A stretch of DNA of 37,610 nucleotides from positions 1 through 37,610 of the forward strand of contig JAAYEH010000049.1 of the NCBI GenBank assembly GCA_012728855.1, in the 5' to 3' direction. The notes below the pieces were generated by a model that ran no database searches, was not told the origin of the DNA, and was given only the letters and a program-made list of their open reading frames with translations. The DNA is from Rhodopirellula sp. (GTDB lineage: Bacteria; Planctomycetota; Planctomycetia; Pirellulales; Thermoguttaceae). Below, piece by piece: positions 26,221 through 35,336 of the stretch; the first letter of the stretch is position 1, and the number at the start of each line of letters is the position of its first letter. A program made the position numbers and the translations under genes.

Positions 26221-29200
26221 ATGACACTTGCTGATCGCTGTGCGTGGAATTTCGAGGACGAGATCCGATCGCGAGGAAGCGACTATTATCGTGAAGGCCG
26301 CGTTGAACTGGATTCGGCAACCGGGTCGATAATTTCCGCCTCGGTGAACGGTCGTTCCGGCAACTACGAGGTCTTTATCGACCACGGCGACGCTCGAAGC
26401 GGCGTGCTCGAAGTCTGGTGCGGCTGTCCCTACTTTGGCGATGAGGGCCCCTGCAAGCATATCTGGGCGACGATCCTTGCCGCCAGCGCCCGGGGCCTTG
26501 GCCCACAAACCGGCAAGCGCGATTTGTATATCATCGAGGGAGAGCCGCCTGAAGGCGAATACGGCGAGGCCGAAGAGGAGGAGTCCGACGATTGGGATTT
26601 TGAACCAACGTACTCGTGGCGACATGACAACGGCCGCCGATCTCCAGCACCGAGCAAGATCGGAAAATCGCCGCCGCGAGGCATCGCGAAATGGCAGAGT
26701 CAGCTCTCGCAAGTCTTCCAGGACGTCCGTTCTTCGATGCCGGGCGGCTCGCTCCAGGGCCTGCAGCAGGCTCGCGAAGCATGGTACGTGCTCGACGTCG
26801 CTTCGAGTTTGAGCGACGGCGGCCCGGTCGTTAAACTTTTCCAGAGAGAAGCCCGGCAGAACGGCGAACTCGGCAAGCTCAAGCAGTTGCGTCTTCGCAA
26901 GCCGGAGATCAGCCGGTTTCCGCTCCCGGATGACCGCGAGATGCTGCGACTGCTGCTGGCCAACCATGACGAGAGCGACGACGGATACGGTGGGGCTTAT
27001 CGATCGCGCTACGGGCACTACGGCGGCTACGATCCGGCGATCACGGAAGTCCAGATAGCGGCCGACGCCCGCGAGCAGTTGCTGCCGAAGCTCTGCGCCA
27101 CCGGCCGGTTCGTCTGGATGCTGGATAGCGATACGCAAGATGCGGAGGAAGATCGCCGTCCGATAGCCTGGGACGATGGGCCACCGTGGCGATTCCGGCT
27201 CTCGGTGGAGGCCGACGACAAGAACGAGCGATGGCATTTTGAGGGTCAACTCGTCCGCGAAGGGGAGGAAAACCCGATTCCGCTAACGAAGCCCGCGATG
27301 GTCGTTGACGGCGTGGTGTTGATGGCAGACCGGCTTGCGCGGCTGAAGTCGCCGGAAAGCTCCGGCTGGACGTCGGCGTTGCGGGCGAACCCCGACGTCG
27401 AGATTCCCTACCGGGATCGGGGCGAATTGTTGCGTCGCCTCTGGCAGTTGCCGTCGCGGCCGGAGATGATTCTCCCCCCCAATCTCCGTTGCGAAGAGAT
27501 TCGCCTGCCGCCGCAGGGCCGGCTGACGGTTCGATCCCCCAAGGAGATCTACAATCGCGGCCGACTTTTCGGAGACGTCGAGATTCGATACGGCGGAAAG
27601 ACGATCCGGCCGGGCGAGACCGCCGCCGCGGTGTTCGACGCGGATGCGGAGCGCGTGCTGATTCGCGACCTCGACGCTGAACGCGAGTTGCTGACCTTTC
27701 TGGCCCAGCGGGGAGCCCGGCCCAGCGATTCCTACAACGCCCGCGACCACGACGTTTGGATTTCCACCCAGCAGTTCAGCGGCCTGGTGCAGGCGCTGGT
27801 TGCGGCCGGTTGGGAGGTTGAGGCCGAGGGGCAGTTGATCCGCAAAGCCGGACAGTGCCGGATGAGCGTCACCTCGGGGATCGACTGGTTCGATTTGGAC
27901 GGCGTCATCGACTTCGACGGAGTCCACGCCGGGCTGCCCGATCTACTGGCGGCGATTCGCCGCGGCGAGAAGTACGTACAGCTCGGGGACGGCTCGCGGG
28001 GCCTCTTGCCCGACGAGTGGCTGGCTCGCTTTGGGGCACTGGCCGACTTGGGAACCGCCGAGGACGGCCATATTCGCTTTCGCCCGTCGCAGGCGCTGCT
28101 GTTGGATGCGCTGCTGGCCGCCCAAGGCGAGGTATCGGTCGACCGTCGCTTCGCCGGCATCCGTCGCAAGCTGCGATCGTTCAAGGGTGTGTCGCCGCGA
28201 AGCGAGCCGCGCGGTTTCGGCGGCGAGTTGCGCCCGTATCAGAAGGAGGGGCTCGGCTGGCTGCACTTCCTCCGCGACTTCAACCTCGGCGGCTGCCTGG
28301 CGGACGACATGGGATTGGGCAAGACCGTGCAGGTGCTGGGCCTGTTGCAGTCGCGGCGCACGCGTCCGAAAGACAGCGAAGGGCGGCGGGCGCCGTCGCT
28401 GGCCGTGGTGCCGCGGAGTCTCGTCTTCAACTGGCAGGAAGAGGCCCAGCGATTCACTCCGCACCTTCGCGTGCTCGATTACACCGGACTTCAGCGCGAC
28501 GGCCTGCTGGAACACTTCGACGATTACGACCTGGTGATCACCACATACGGAACTCTCCGTCGCGACATCGCCCGACTGAAGGACATCCGTTTCGACTACG
28601 CGATCCTCGACGAGTCGCAGGCGATCAAGAACGCGCAGTCGCAGCGCGCCAAGGCATGCCGGCTGCTACAGGCCGACCATCGCCTGGCAATGACCGGTAC
28701 GCCCGTGGAAAATCATCTCGGTGAACTCTGGTCGCTTTTCGAGTTCCTCAACCCAGGGATGCTGGGAAGTTCTTCCGTGTTCCAAAGACTTTCCAAGTCC
28801 TCGTCGAGCGACGGCGAGGATCTGGCCGTGCTGCGGCGGGCTTTGGGACCGTTTCTGCTTCGCCGCACGAAGGGCCAGGTGCTCACCGAACTGCCCGACA
28901 AGAGCGAGCAAACGCTCTACTGCGACCTGGAGGGGAAGCAACGGAAACACTACGACGAGCTTCGCGACTACTACCGCACGATGCTCTCCGAGCGGATCCG
29001 GGAAAGCGGAATAGCGAAAGCGAAGATCCATGTCCTGGAGGCGCTCTTGCGGCTGCGGCAGGCGGCTTGCCATCCCGGTCTGATCGATAAGAAACGGCTC
29101 GACGAACCGAGCGTGAAGCTCGATACTCTCCTGGAGCAACTGCGGGAGGTGATCGACGAAGGGCACAAGGCGCTTGTCTTCTCCCAATTCACCTCGTTTC

Positions 29201-29616
29201 TGGCGATCGTTCGCCGCCGCCTCGACGCGGAGAAGATCCCTTACGAGTATCTCGACGGTCGCACTCGCAACCGCCGGGAGCGGGTCCACCACTTCCAGGA
29301 GGATGCCGGCTGCCCGCTGTTCTTGATCAGCCTCAAGGCCGGCGGGCACGGGCTGAATCTGACGGCCGCCGATTATGTGTTCATTCTGGATCCGTGGTGG
29401 AACCCGGCGGTGGAGGCGCAGGCGGTGGATCGGACGCACCGCATCGGCCAGACCCGGCACGTTTTCGCGTATCGTCTCATCGCCCGCGATACGGTGGAGG
29501 AAAAGGTGCTTGAGCTTCAGAAAACCAAGCGCGACCTGGCCGAGGCGATCGTCTCGGCCGACGGCAACGTGCTGCGGAACCTTACGGCGGAAGATTTGGA
29601 GATGCTGCTGGGCTGA
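26221..29616 (+). CDS. SNF2-family DNA-dependent ATPase with N-terminal SWIM zinc finger
   Basis: This 1131-aa protein starts with a SWIM zinc finger: C67-x-C69 and C78-x-H80 in VWCGCPYF and GPCKHIWA. A long middle region (about 100-640) has no motif I can name. The SNF2 ATPase follows: LGGCLADDMGLGKTVQ with Walker lysine near 701, LVFNWQEE, the DESQ box in ILDESQAIKN near 797 (a variant of DEAH), LAMTGTPVENHLGELWSLFEFLNPG, and the second RecA lobe with DGRTRNRRERV, LKAGGHGLNLTAADYVFILDPWWNPAVEAQAVDRTHRIGQ. Such enzymes translocate on duplex DNA and remodel protein-DNA complexes; bacterial SWIM-SNF2 proteins are related to RapA/HepA but their role is unclear. The ATG at 26221 starts the SWIM region; no good ribosome binding site precedes it. 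Confidence 0.93.
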   Translation: MTLADRCAWNFEDEIRSRGSDYYREGRVELDSATGSIISASVNGRSGNYEVFIDHGDARSGVLEVWCGCPYFGDEGPCKHIWATILAASARGLGPQTGKRDLYIIEGEPPEGEYGEAEEEESDDWDFEPTYSWRHDNGRRSPAPSKIGKSPPRGIAKWQSQLSQVFQDVRSSMPGGSLQGLQQAREAWYVLDVASSLSDGGPVVKLFQREARQNGELGKLKQLRLRKPEISRFPLPDDREMLRLLLANHDESDDGYGGAYRSRYGHYGGYDPAITEVQIAADAREQLLPKLCATGRFVWMLDSDTQDAEEDRRPIAWDDGPPWRFRLSVEADDKNERWHFEGQLVREGEENPIPLTKPAMVVDGVVLMADRLARLKSPESSGWTSALRANPDVEIPYRDRGELLRRLWQLPSRPEMILPPNLRCEEIRLPPQGRLTVRSPKEIYNRGRLFGDVEIRYGGKTIRPGETAAAVFDADAERVLIRDLDAERELLTFLAQRGARPSDSYNARDHDVWISTQQFSGLVQALVAAGWEVEAEGQLIRKAGQCRMSVTSGIDWFDLDGVIDFDGVHAGLPDLLAAIRRGEKYVQLGDGSRGLLPDEWLARFGALADLGTAEDGHIRFRPSQALLLDALLAAQGEVSVDRRFAGIRRKLRSFKGVSPRSEPRGFGGELRPYQKEGLGWLHFLRDFNLGGCLADDMGLGKTVQVLGLLQSRRTRPKDSEGRRAPSLAVVPRSLVFNWQEEAQRFTPHLRVLDYTGLQRDGLLEHFDDYDLVITTYGTLRRDIARLKDIRFDYAILDESQAIKNAQSQRAKACRLLQADHRLAMTGTPVENHLGELWSLFEFLNPGMLGSSSVFQRLSKSSSSDGEDLAVLRRALGPFLLRRTKGQVLTELPDKSEQTLYCDLEGKQRKHYDELRDYYRTMLSERIRESGIAKAKIHVLEALLRLRQAACHPGLIDKKRLDEPSVKLDTLLEQLREVIDEGHKALVFSQFTSFLAIVRRRLDAEKIPYEYLDGRTRNRRERVHHFQEDAGCPLFLISLKAGGHGLNLTAADYVFILDPWWNPAVEAQAVDRTHRIGQTRHVFAYRLIARDTVEEKVLELQKTKRDLAEAIVSADGNVLRNLTAEDLEMLLG

Positions 29617-29693
29617 GGTTCCTCTGCGGGTCGCTTCCAATCTCCGGCTCAGGCCAACAGCGAAATGGCTGCGAGCACTCCGACCGCAGTCAT

Positions 29694-29730
29694 GCCGGTT
29701 TGGGTTTGAGGAAGGATCGTCCTCGACTCA
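29694..29730. repeat. Direct repeat flanking the ParD/ParE module, left copy
   Basis: GGGTTTGAGGAAGGATCGTC lies within a 37-base stretch that matches 30602-30638 in about 30 positions, same orientation. The two copies enclose the toxin-antitoxin genes. Identity is too low for a recent transposition. Confidence 0.5.
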
Positions 29731-29813
29731 GGAAGCGGAACAACGGGGCGCAATGGCGGTGCCATCCACACGGCTTTTTCTTTGCCGCGGTCTTTGGCGC
29801 CATGGCCGGGACT

Positions 29814-30194
29814 TCAATGAGATAGTAGATCCTGGCCATACTCATCGGGAAGACGTTGCGCAAGATCCATGCGCCCGTGGAGCACACGTCCAATCTCGAC
29901 CTGGCCATCATCTCGCGTTCGGTAGAGCAGGAAGTGAGGCGGGCGACGGACCTGGCCCACGTCGGCCGTCACGCGCAGTCGGCTGTGGGACAGGTGATAC
30001 GTCCGCGCAGTTGCGGCAATCTCCGCACGAGTTTGGCTGCCGGCTCGTTGCGGATCCTCGGCGACATCCAGAATTCCCTTGACCAAGAGGGCTTCGTAGC
30101 GCCATCGGCCCTGCACGCCGAAGCGATCCTCGCTCCAGGCCAGAATCGACTGCATATCGCGTTCGGCCGCAGGCGAGATAACATACCGGGGCAT
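29814..30194 (-). CDS. ParE/RelE-superfamily toxin
   Basis: The 126-aa protein opens MPRYVISPAAERDMQSILAW, typical of ParE/RelE-fold toxins, with a helical hairpin followed by beta strands (VRRPPHFLLYRTRDDGQVEIGRVLHGRMDL). The pattern F-x-LYR, then EIGRVLHGRMDL, is characteristic of the ParE family, whose studied members poison gyrase; other relatives cut mRNA. The start at ATG 30194 is four bases after the antitoxin stop. Length is slightly longer than usual (about 100 residues). It probably acts with the ParD-like antitoxin encoded just upstream. Confidence 0.85.
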   Translation of the reverse strand: MPRYVISPAAERDMQSILAWSEDRFGVQGRWRYEALLVKGILDVAEDPQRAGSQTRAEIAATARTYHLSHSRLRVTADVGQVRRPPHFLLYRTRDDGQVEIGRVLHGRMDLAQRLPDEYGQDLLSH

Positions 30195-30198
30195 CGAT

Positions 30199-30501
30199 TC
30201 ACTCGCCGCATTTGCGCTTCTGGACTTGCTCGCCAGCCCGGTCACCAATCTGACGGATGAACTGCCGCAACTCCTGCTCGCTGTCGATCCGCGTGCCTTC
30301 GCCCTGATCCAACTCGCGGAAACCTTCCGCCGCCAGGCTGCGTAGCAGCGCCAGCTTTTCCTCTGCTTCGCGCGACTGCTCCTCCAACAGACGCAGCCCG
30401 GCGCGCATGACCTCGCTGGCGTTCTTGAACCGCCCCGACGTCACGAGGCCCTCGACAAACTGGTCGTAACGGTCCGTCAAGTTGATATTCCGCGTCGGCA
30501 T
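30199..30501 (-). CDS. ParD-type antitoxin (ribbon-helix-helix)
   Basis: The 100-aa protein begins MPTRNINLTDRYDQFVEGLV, then SGRFKNASEVMRAGLRLLEEQ: the ribbon-helix-helix DNA-binding fold of ParD antitoxins, with a charged helical tail (about 45-90) to wrap the toxin. The Shine-Dalgarno AGGAGGTGA stands at ideal distance from the ATG at 30501. Four bases separate it from the toxin gene, as expected of an operon repressed by the toxin-antitoxin complex. Confidence 0.87.
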   Translation of the reverse strand: MPTRNINLTDRYDQFVEGLVTSGRFKNASEVMRAGLRLLEEQSREAEEKLALLRSLAAEGFRELDQGEGTRIDSEQELRQFIRQIGDRAGEQVQKRKCGE

Positions 30502-30601
30502 GGTTCACCTCCTCTGGCGATCTGATTTTACCAAGCAAGCCGTGAGGGTGGAAGGGTGGAGGCGACCCGGTGACATGGAAAAGAAGATGGGGAAGAGCCA
30601 A

Positions 30602-30638
30602 GCTGGTTGGGGTTTGAGAAAGGATTACCGTCGACTCT
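30602..30638. repeat. Direct repeat flanking the ParD/ParE module, right copy
   Basis: GGGTTTGAGAAAGGATTACC lies within a 37-base match to 29694-29730. The distance between copies is about 0.9 kb, spanning both toxin-antitoxin genes. Confidence 0.5.
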
Positions 30639-30791
30639 TAGCGCGCGGGGGGGCGGCAAGAAAATCCGCCCGACACATCTCGCGTTGGCCGTTGCGATGA
30701 AGCGACTATGGTTGCGGCCTTTGAGTCGCGTTAGGATAGGAGGTTGTCTACCCAAAAACATGCCCTGGAAAGTTGTCTCAAGGAGAGCGAG

Positions 30792-32141
30792 ATGCGCCCG
30801 ACCATTGCTTTTGTCCTGTTCTTCATTGCGACCTCGGCGGCGGCGGCGCGGCCTGAGTTGATCGTCGACATCGACTTCAACGACGAGGTGATCATCCGCC
30901 CCGAACCGATCACCGCGGCCGAGGTTGAACAACTGGTGCGGGATCTCCACGCGCAGGGCACTCAGACGCTCCTGCTCCGCATGGGATACCTCGGTTATCT
31001 CCCCTACCGCACGAAGCTCGGCTATCCGATCGGCTTCGACGCGGAACACGCGCGCCGCCACCCTTTCAGTCGCAACCTCGATTCGAAGAAGCTGGAACAG
31101 TTTATCGAGAGCCGGCAACGCGATAATGCCCGCTATCGGAAAGTCATCGAGACCTTCAACCCGCCGGAGGTCTTCATCCGCGTGGGGCATGAACTCGGCA
31201 TGAAAGTCGTCTTGTGGATCGACATCTTCGACGACGGCTATAGCGGCCATCGGTCGAAATTCATCGACGAGCATCCGCACTGCCAGTGGACCGCCCGCGA
31301 CGGCAAAACGCGTTTCGAGGGCTTGATCAGCTATGCCTGGCCCGAATCGCGGGCATTTCGGCTCGCTCAGGCCAAGGAGCTTCTCGATCTTGGGGCCGAC
31401 GGCATCCACTGTTCGACGAGCGCCCACTGCCGGCATCTGCCCAATGTTCAAGAGGACGATTTCTACGGCTTCGAGGAGCCGGTCGTCGCGGAGTACCGCA
31501 ACCGATACGGCGTCGACATCCGCACCGCGGCGGATTTCGACAAGGAAGCCTGGCACACGGTCAAAGGCGAGTTTATGAACCGGCTCTACCGGGAGCTTGC
31601 CGAGGTATGCCACCGGCGCGGCAAGGAATTCTGGGTGGGACTGCAACTCGGCGAGTACACACACCTGGCCGCCGATCCGTACTTCGGCAAAAACGTTGTG
31701 GCGCGCTATCGAAATCTCTGGCAAGATCTCGTCGATCAAAAGATCGCCGACGCTTTCATCGTCGGCGACTACGAGATCTGCTCGACGCCGGACCATGCCT
31801 ACTGGAAGGCCAAGGCGCTGAAACCCGAACCCGGCGACGATCTCTTCGCCTGGGCCGCCGGTTACTACCAGCCGCACTGCAAGGGCAAAACGAAGCTCTA
31901 CCTGTTCGGAGAGTGGCTGCCCGGTTCAACCGAGGCGCTCGACACGCGGCTGGCATTCTGGGCGGCGAAAGTTCTTGCCGGCGAGTTCGACGGCATCGAT
32001 CTTCACGAGGCGATGAATTTCGAGAAGACGCCCCGAGGCATGGAATTGCTGGGGCGAATGCGGCAACGGCTCGACGGCAAGGAGGTTCCGCCGCTGAGAG
32101 TCGAGAGTCAAGGGTCAAGAGTCGAGAGCCAGGCCCCTTGA
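30792..32141 (+). CDS. Secreted glycosyl-hydrolase-like TIM-barrel protein (GHL10-like)
   Basis: The 449-aa protein has a signal peptide (MRPTIAFVLFFIATSAAAA). The TIM barrel shows features of the GHL10/DUF187-like putative glycosidases: VRDLHAQGTQTLLLRMGY, HELGMKVVLWIDIFDDG, the residue-rich LLDLGADGIHCSTSAHC and EFWVGLQLGEYTHL. Family assignment is by appearance and moderately uncertain; the substrate is unknown. AAGGAG stands seven bases before the ATG at 30792. The C-terminal tail LRVESQGSRVESQAP is encoded by a GTCGAGAGTC-type repeat also found near 33651, so the natural end is probably near GKEVPP. Confidence 0.75.
   Translation: MRPTIAFVLFFIATSAAAARPELIVDIDFNDEVIIRPEPITAAEVEQLVRDLHAQGTQTLLLRMGYLGYLPYRTKLGYPIGFDAEHARRHPFSRNLDSKKLEQFIESRQRDNARYRKVIETFNPPEVFIRVGHELGMKVVLWIDIFDDGYSGHRSKFIDEHPHCQWTARDGKTRFEGLISYAWPESRAFRLAQAKELLDLGADGIHCSTSAHCRHLPNVQEDDFYGFEEPVVAEYRNRYGVDIRTAADFDKEAWHTVKGEFMNRLYRELAEVCHRRGKEFWVGLQLGEYTHLAADPYFGKNVVARYRNLWQDLVDQKIADAFIVGDYEICSTPDHAYWKAKALKPEPGDDLFAWAAGYYQPHCKGKTKLYLFGEWLPGSTEALDTRLAFWAAKVLAGEFDGIDLHEAMNFEKTPRGMELLGRMRQRLDGKEVPPLRVESQGSRVESQAP
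32096..32130. repeat. GTCGAGAGTC repeat inside a gene 3' end
   Basis: GAGTCGAGAGTCAAGGGTC and its continuation at 32096-32130 consist of variants of AGAGTC/AGGGTC. A second copy lies in inverse orientation at 33653-33680. It adds about a dozen residues to the GHL10-like protein. Confidence 0.6.
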
Positions 32142-32220
32142 CCGGCCTTCGACACGGACGCTCAACTGTCCGCTGTCAGAGGCAGATATGGACGAAGATG
32201 CCCCCTTTGCAGGCCCTGTT

Positions 32221-33477
32221 TCACGGCGCCAATCGCAAGAGCTTGCCGCCTCCGCCGGGGAGCCGCAGTTCGGCGCGGGCACCGCCGGTCGAGGACCATG
32301 CGCGGGACGTGGCGTCGAAGATTTCGAGATTGCCGGGAGCGACCAGGGTGAAGGCGGATTCGCCCTTGTAGTCGAGGTTGACCACGACGACATGGCTCGG
32401 CCGGTCTGGCTTGCCGAAGTATCCCAACAAGGCGCCGCGGCACCGCTCTCGCGCCTTGACGTCCTGAGCCGGCAGGGGCGGGTCGAAGCGGAAAGGGGCG
32501 TTCTCCGGCAGCGACTCGGCGCCCTCGGGAGTCATGCCGGCGTGATAGGCGGCCAGCGACGCCAACGGTTGAACCTCCTCGGCGATGGTAACGAACTCAC
32601 GGTTGAGCGTTTCCAGGGCGTGGTAGATGGGCGTGGGCGTTCCATCGGCTAGGGCGATGCCGCCGGTGTGGCCCGGCCAGCAGTAGACGTAGTACGAGAT
32701 TCCCTGTGCCCCATAGGCCAGCGTCGTGTAGACGAGATAGCGCATTTCCTCGGCGTTGGGCACGCGCATGGCGGGCGTCCAAGAGCAGGCCTGAACGATG
32801 TTCAAGAAAGGCAAGTTGGCATCGAGCGCCGCCCGGCGGATCATCGCCAGATTGAGGAAATAGCCCCCCGTATCCCCGTTGCTGGTGAACTGGTAATGGT
32901 CGTAACTGATCAAGTCCGGCTCGACGATCTTGACGTACTGGCGGAGATGCTCTCGATAGGCGGTGACCGTATCGCCCTGGTTGCCGAGTTGCTCGTTGTT
33001 GGCGTAGGTGGGAAAGAGATTGATGTAAGCCATGCGGGCCGGGTCGCGTTGGCGGAGGTAGGCGACCAGCTTGCCGAGTGCGGGAAACTTGGCCGCGCCG
33101 GGCTCGTCGGTGATATAGTAGCAGTACAGCGCAGGATGGCGGCGGACACGGTCGATCAATGCGTCGAGCTTCTCTCGTTGCGCGGGGTCGTCCAGGGTGG
33201 CGGGCGAGAGCAGCCCGTCGCGGAGCTGCGCCCGCAAGCCGTGCCGCTGGACCAAGTCGAGTTCGTTCTCACTGCACCAGACGACGTTGAACCCGCCGTC
33301 GGCCATCTGGCGGGCAGCGGCGTCGCTCATGGGCGGACCGGAGGGATGATATCCCGGGCCGGCGTAGTAGGTGACGATCGGTGTGCCGACGCTCCACGCC
33401 TTCGTCTCGTTGGCGGGGGCGGAGAGGGCCAATCCGTCAACGGCAAGTAGCAGAAGAACAGTTGCAGCCAGTCGCAT
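32221..33477 (-). CDS. Secreted glycoside-hydrolase-like TIM-barrel protein
   Basis: The 418-aa protein has a signal peptide (MRLAATVLLLLAVDGLALSA). The barrel (about 25-330) includes MADGGFNVVWCSENE, HPALYCYYITDEPGA (E/D at the end of a strand as in clan GH-A-like acid/base sites), RMAYINLFPTYANN, DLISYDHYQF, FLNIVQACSW and GAQGISYYVYCWPG. A beta-sandwich (about 350-418) closes it. It resembles planctomycete proteins annotated loosely as glycoside hydrolase or GH42/GH2-like; I do not assign a family. ATAAGGAGATGCACC precedes the ATG at 33477, fixing the start. It is convergent with the GHL10-like gene, about 80 bp apart. Confidence 0.75.
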   Translation of the reverse strand: MRLAATVLLLLAVDGLALSAPANETKAWSVGTPIVTYYAGPGYHPSGPPMSDAAARQMADGGFNVVWCSENELDLVQRHGLRAQLRDGLLSPATLDDPAQREKLDALIDRVRRHPALYCYYITDEPGAAKFPALGKLVAYLRQRDPARMAYINLFPTYANNEQLGNQGDTVTAYREHLRQYVKIVEPDLISYDHYQFTSNGDTGGYFLNLAMIRRAALDANLPFLNIVQACSWTPAMRVPNAEEMRYLVYTTLAYGAQGISYYVYCWPGHTGGIALADGTPTPIYHALETLNREFVTIAEEVQPLASLAAYHAGMTPEGAESLPENAPFRFDPPLPAQDVKARERCRGALLGYFGKPDRPSHVVVVNLDYKGESAFTLVAPGNLEIFDATSRAWSSTGGARAELRLPGGGGKLLRLAP

Positions 33478-33803
33478 GGTGCATCTCCTTATGTTCGGTT
33501 GGATACCCGGCAAACATCGCCCGCTTCCGACGGAGGGCCATTGGTCCCTTGCGTTCTCGATGAATGCACTTGTCCCAATCTACCTGGAAGGACAGGGAGG
33601 ATCAATGAAAAAGACTCCCGACCCCTTCCTGGTTGCTGAATCCGTTCCGGCACTAGACTCTCGACCCTGGACTCTCGACTTCTTCGATCGGGGCTTGACT
33701 GGCGCTGCTGGGGAGTACAAGCTGGATCACTCCGGCATTGGCGTTGCCGGGGATGATTCTAAGAGGCCCTTTTTTGCGATGGTTTCGCGTGGGAGAGATC
33801 ACG
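33478..33803. other. Divergent intergenic region with repeat fragments
   Basis: This 326-bp region between two divergent genes contains a half-element AAAAAGACTCCCGACCCC at about 33609-33626, matching the right arm of the palindrome at 35194-35290, and a GTCGAGAGTC-type repeat at 33653-33680. Both promoters should lie here; I cannot place them. Confidence 0.5.
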
Positions 33804-35156
33804 ATGTACCGCTGGGCCGTTTTGGCTGTATGGTTGACACTCGCCGGGCCGATGTTGCTGCAGGCCGCAGATGAACCGGCGGCTCGGCCGAACATCGTGC
33901 TGATGATGGCCGATGACCTGGGCTGGGCCGACGTGGCGTTTCACGGAGGAAACGCGCCGACGCCGCACCTTGACCGCCTTGCGCGGGAAGGGCTCGAGTT
34001 GACGCAGCACTACGTCGCTCCCGTGTGCAGTCCGACCCGGACCGGGCTGATGACCGGCCGTTGCTGGAGCCGCTTCGGTGTGACGACGCCGCAGAACACG
34101 CGGGCGCTTCCTTGGGATACGGTTACGCTGCCACGCGCTTTGAAGAGTGCCGGTTACGACACCTGCATCACCGGCAAATGGCATCTGGGCTCGCTGCCCG
34201 AGTGGGGGCCGAATCACTTCGGCTTCGACCATTCTTACGGTTCGCTGGCCGGCGGCGTCAGCCCGTGGAATCACCGTTACAAAAAAGGCCCCTACACCCG
34301 CACCTGGCATCGCAACGAGGAACTTCTCGAGGAACCGGGCCACGTCACCGATTTGATTGCGGCGGAGGCGATCCGCTGGATCGAAACCCGCGGCGAGAAG
34401 CCCTTCTTTCTCTACGTGCCGTTCACGGCGGTTCACCTGCCGATCAAAGAGCCGGAAGAGTGGCTGGAACGCGTACCCAACGGCATCGCCGGCGATGTGC
34501 CGCGACATTATGCCGCTTGTGTCATGCATCTGGACGACGCCGTCGGCCGGATCCTCGCCGCGCTGGAGAAGGAAGGCAAGCGCGACGACACCCTGGTCGT
34601 CTTTACCAGCGACAACGGCGGGAGCACGGTGGAGAACAACGATCTGAAGTATCCCGACGACAACTGTCCCAATGGCAAACTGACGGGCAACAACAAACCG
34701 TTGCGCGGCCAGAAGGGAGACCTTTACGAGGGCGGGACGCGGGTGCCGACGATCGTCCGTTGGCCGGGGCACGTGAAGCCCGGCAAAGTGGAAACTCCGG
34801 TGCAGATCACCGACTGGATGCCGACATTCGGCTCGTTGGCCGGCTACCGACCTGATCGCGACGTGAAACGGGACGGCATCGACATCACTTCGCTGCTTTT
34901 CCGTCACGCGAAACTTCCCGAGCGGCCTCTGTATACGGTCGCGCCGGGATGGCGTGGGCGTTCACTGCGGTGGGGAGAGTGGAAACTGATCGATTACGGC
35001 GCCGGAAGAGCCTCCAAGATGGAATTGTTCAACCTGGCCCGCGATCCTGGCGAGACCGAAAACCTGGTCGAGCGGCAGCCGGGGCAAGTGAAGGCGTTGA
35101 TGGCCATGCTGGGCAAAATTGCCGAAAGCGATCGCGACGCTATGGTTGAGCCGTAA
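33804..35156 (+). CDS. Secreted sulfatase (arylsulfatase family S1)
   Basis: The 450-aa enzyme removes sulfate esters, here probably from a polysaccharide outside the cytoplasm. A signal peptide (about 1-22, ending LLQA-ADEP) precedes the alkaline-phosphatase-like fold. Metal ligands D37/D38 lie in MMADDLGWADV; the active-site motif C75-S-P-T-R79 is a standard type-I signature in which the Cys becomes formylglycine; GKWHLG and FTSDNGG supply further metal and sulfate contacts; the end has LYDLARDP-like MELFNLARDPGETENL. It is intact. The required formylglycine-generating enzyme (FGE or anSME) is not in the window. The ATG at 33804 follows GGGAGAGATCACG. Substrate subtype is not assignable by eye. 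Confidence 0.95.
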   Translation: MYRWAVLAVWLTLAGPMLLQAADEPAARPNIVLMMADDLGWADVAFHGGNAPTPHLDRLAREGLELTQHYVAPVCSPTRTGLMTGRCWSRFGVTTPQNTRALPWDTVTLPRALKSAGYDTCITGKWHLGSLPEWGPNHFGFDHSYGSLAGGVSPWNHRYKKGPYTRTWHRNEELLEEPGHVTDLIAAEAIRWIETRGEKPFFLYVPFTAVHLPIKEPEEWLERVPNGIAGDVPRHYAACVMHLDDAVGRILAALEKEGKRDDTLVVFTSDNGGSTVENNDLKYPDDNCPNGKLTGNNKPLRGQKGDLYEGGTRVPTIVRWPGHVKPGKVETPVQITDWMPTFGSLAGYRPDRDVKRDGIDITSLLFRHAKLPERPLYTVAPGWRGRSLRWGEWKLIDYGAGRASKMELFNLARDPGETENLVERQPGQVKALMAMLGKIAESDRDAMVEP

Positions 35157-35193
35157 GTCGCCGCGAGTGAATAACTGTCGCGCGACGTGAGAA

Positions 35194-35290
35194 GGGGGTC
35201 GGGAGTCTTTCTTCCGTGTCGGCCGAGCGATGCTTTCGTGTTTGGATAAACCCTCTTCGGGCCGACACGGAAAAAGGACTCCCGACCCCC
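35194..35290. repeat. 97-bp imperfect-palindrome element (copy E5), GGGGGTCGGGAGTC type
   Basis: GGGGGTCGGGAGTC and its continuation through CCGTGTCGGCC at 35194-35224 are answered by GGCCGACACGG through GACTCCCGACCCCC ending at 35290, with about three mismatches in 31 pairs. The size matches the GGGGAC copies (96-98 bp), but the arm sequence is different, so this may be a sister family. It begins 37 bases after the sulfatase stop. A half copy lies near 33609. Confidence 0.65.
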
Positions 35291-35316
35291 TCGGCCGCCC
35301 CGCCACCGGCAAGTAC

Positions 35317-35336
35317 GTCAGGCTTTCCAGCCGGAC
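35317..35336. repeat. GTCAGGCT-type stem-loop repeat
   Basis: GTCAGGCTTTCCAGCCGGAC is the complement of the stem-loop at 652-671 with one change. Diverged versions follow at 36590-36607 and 36621-36637, after the next gene. Confidence 0.55.

Noticed and set aside
29690..29911. A minus-strand frame containing MAPKTAAKKK, suggesting a histone-like tail
   Set aside because: The lysine-rich part is only ten residues and the rest shows no pattern; it also runs into the direct repeat.
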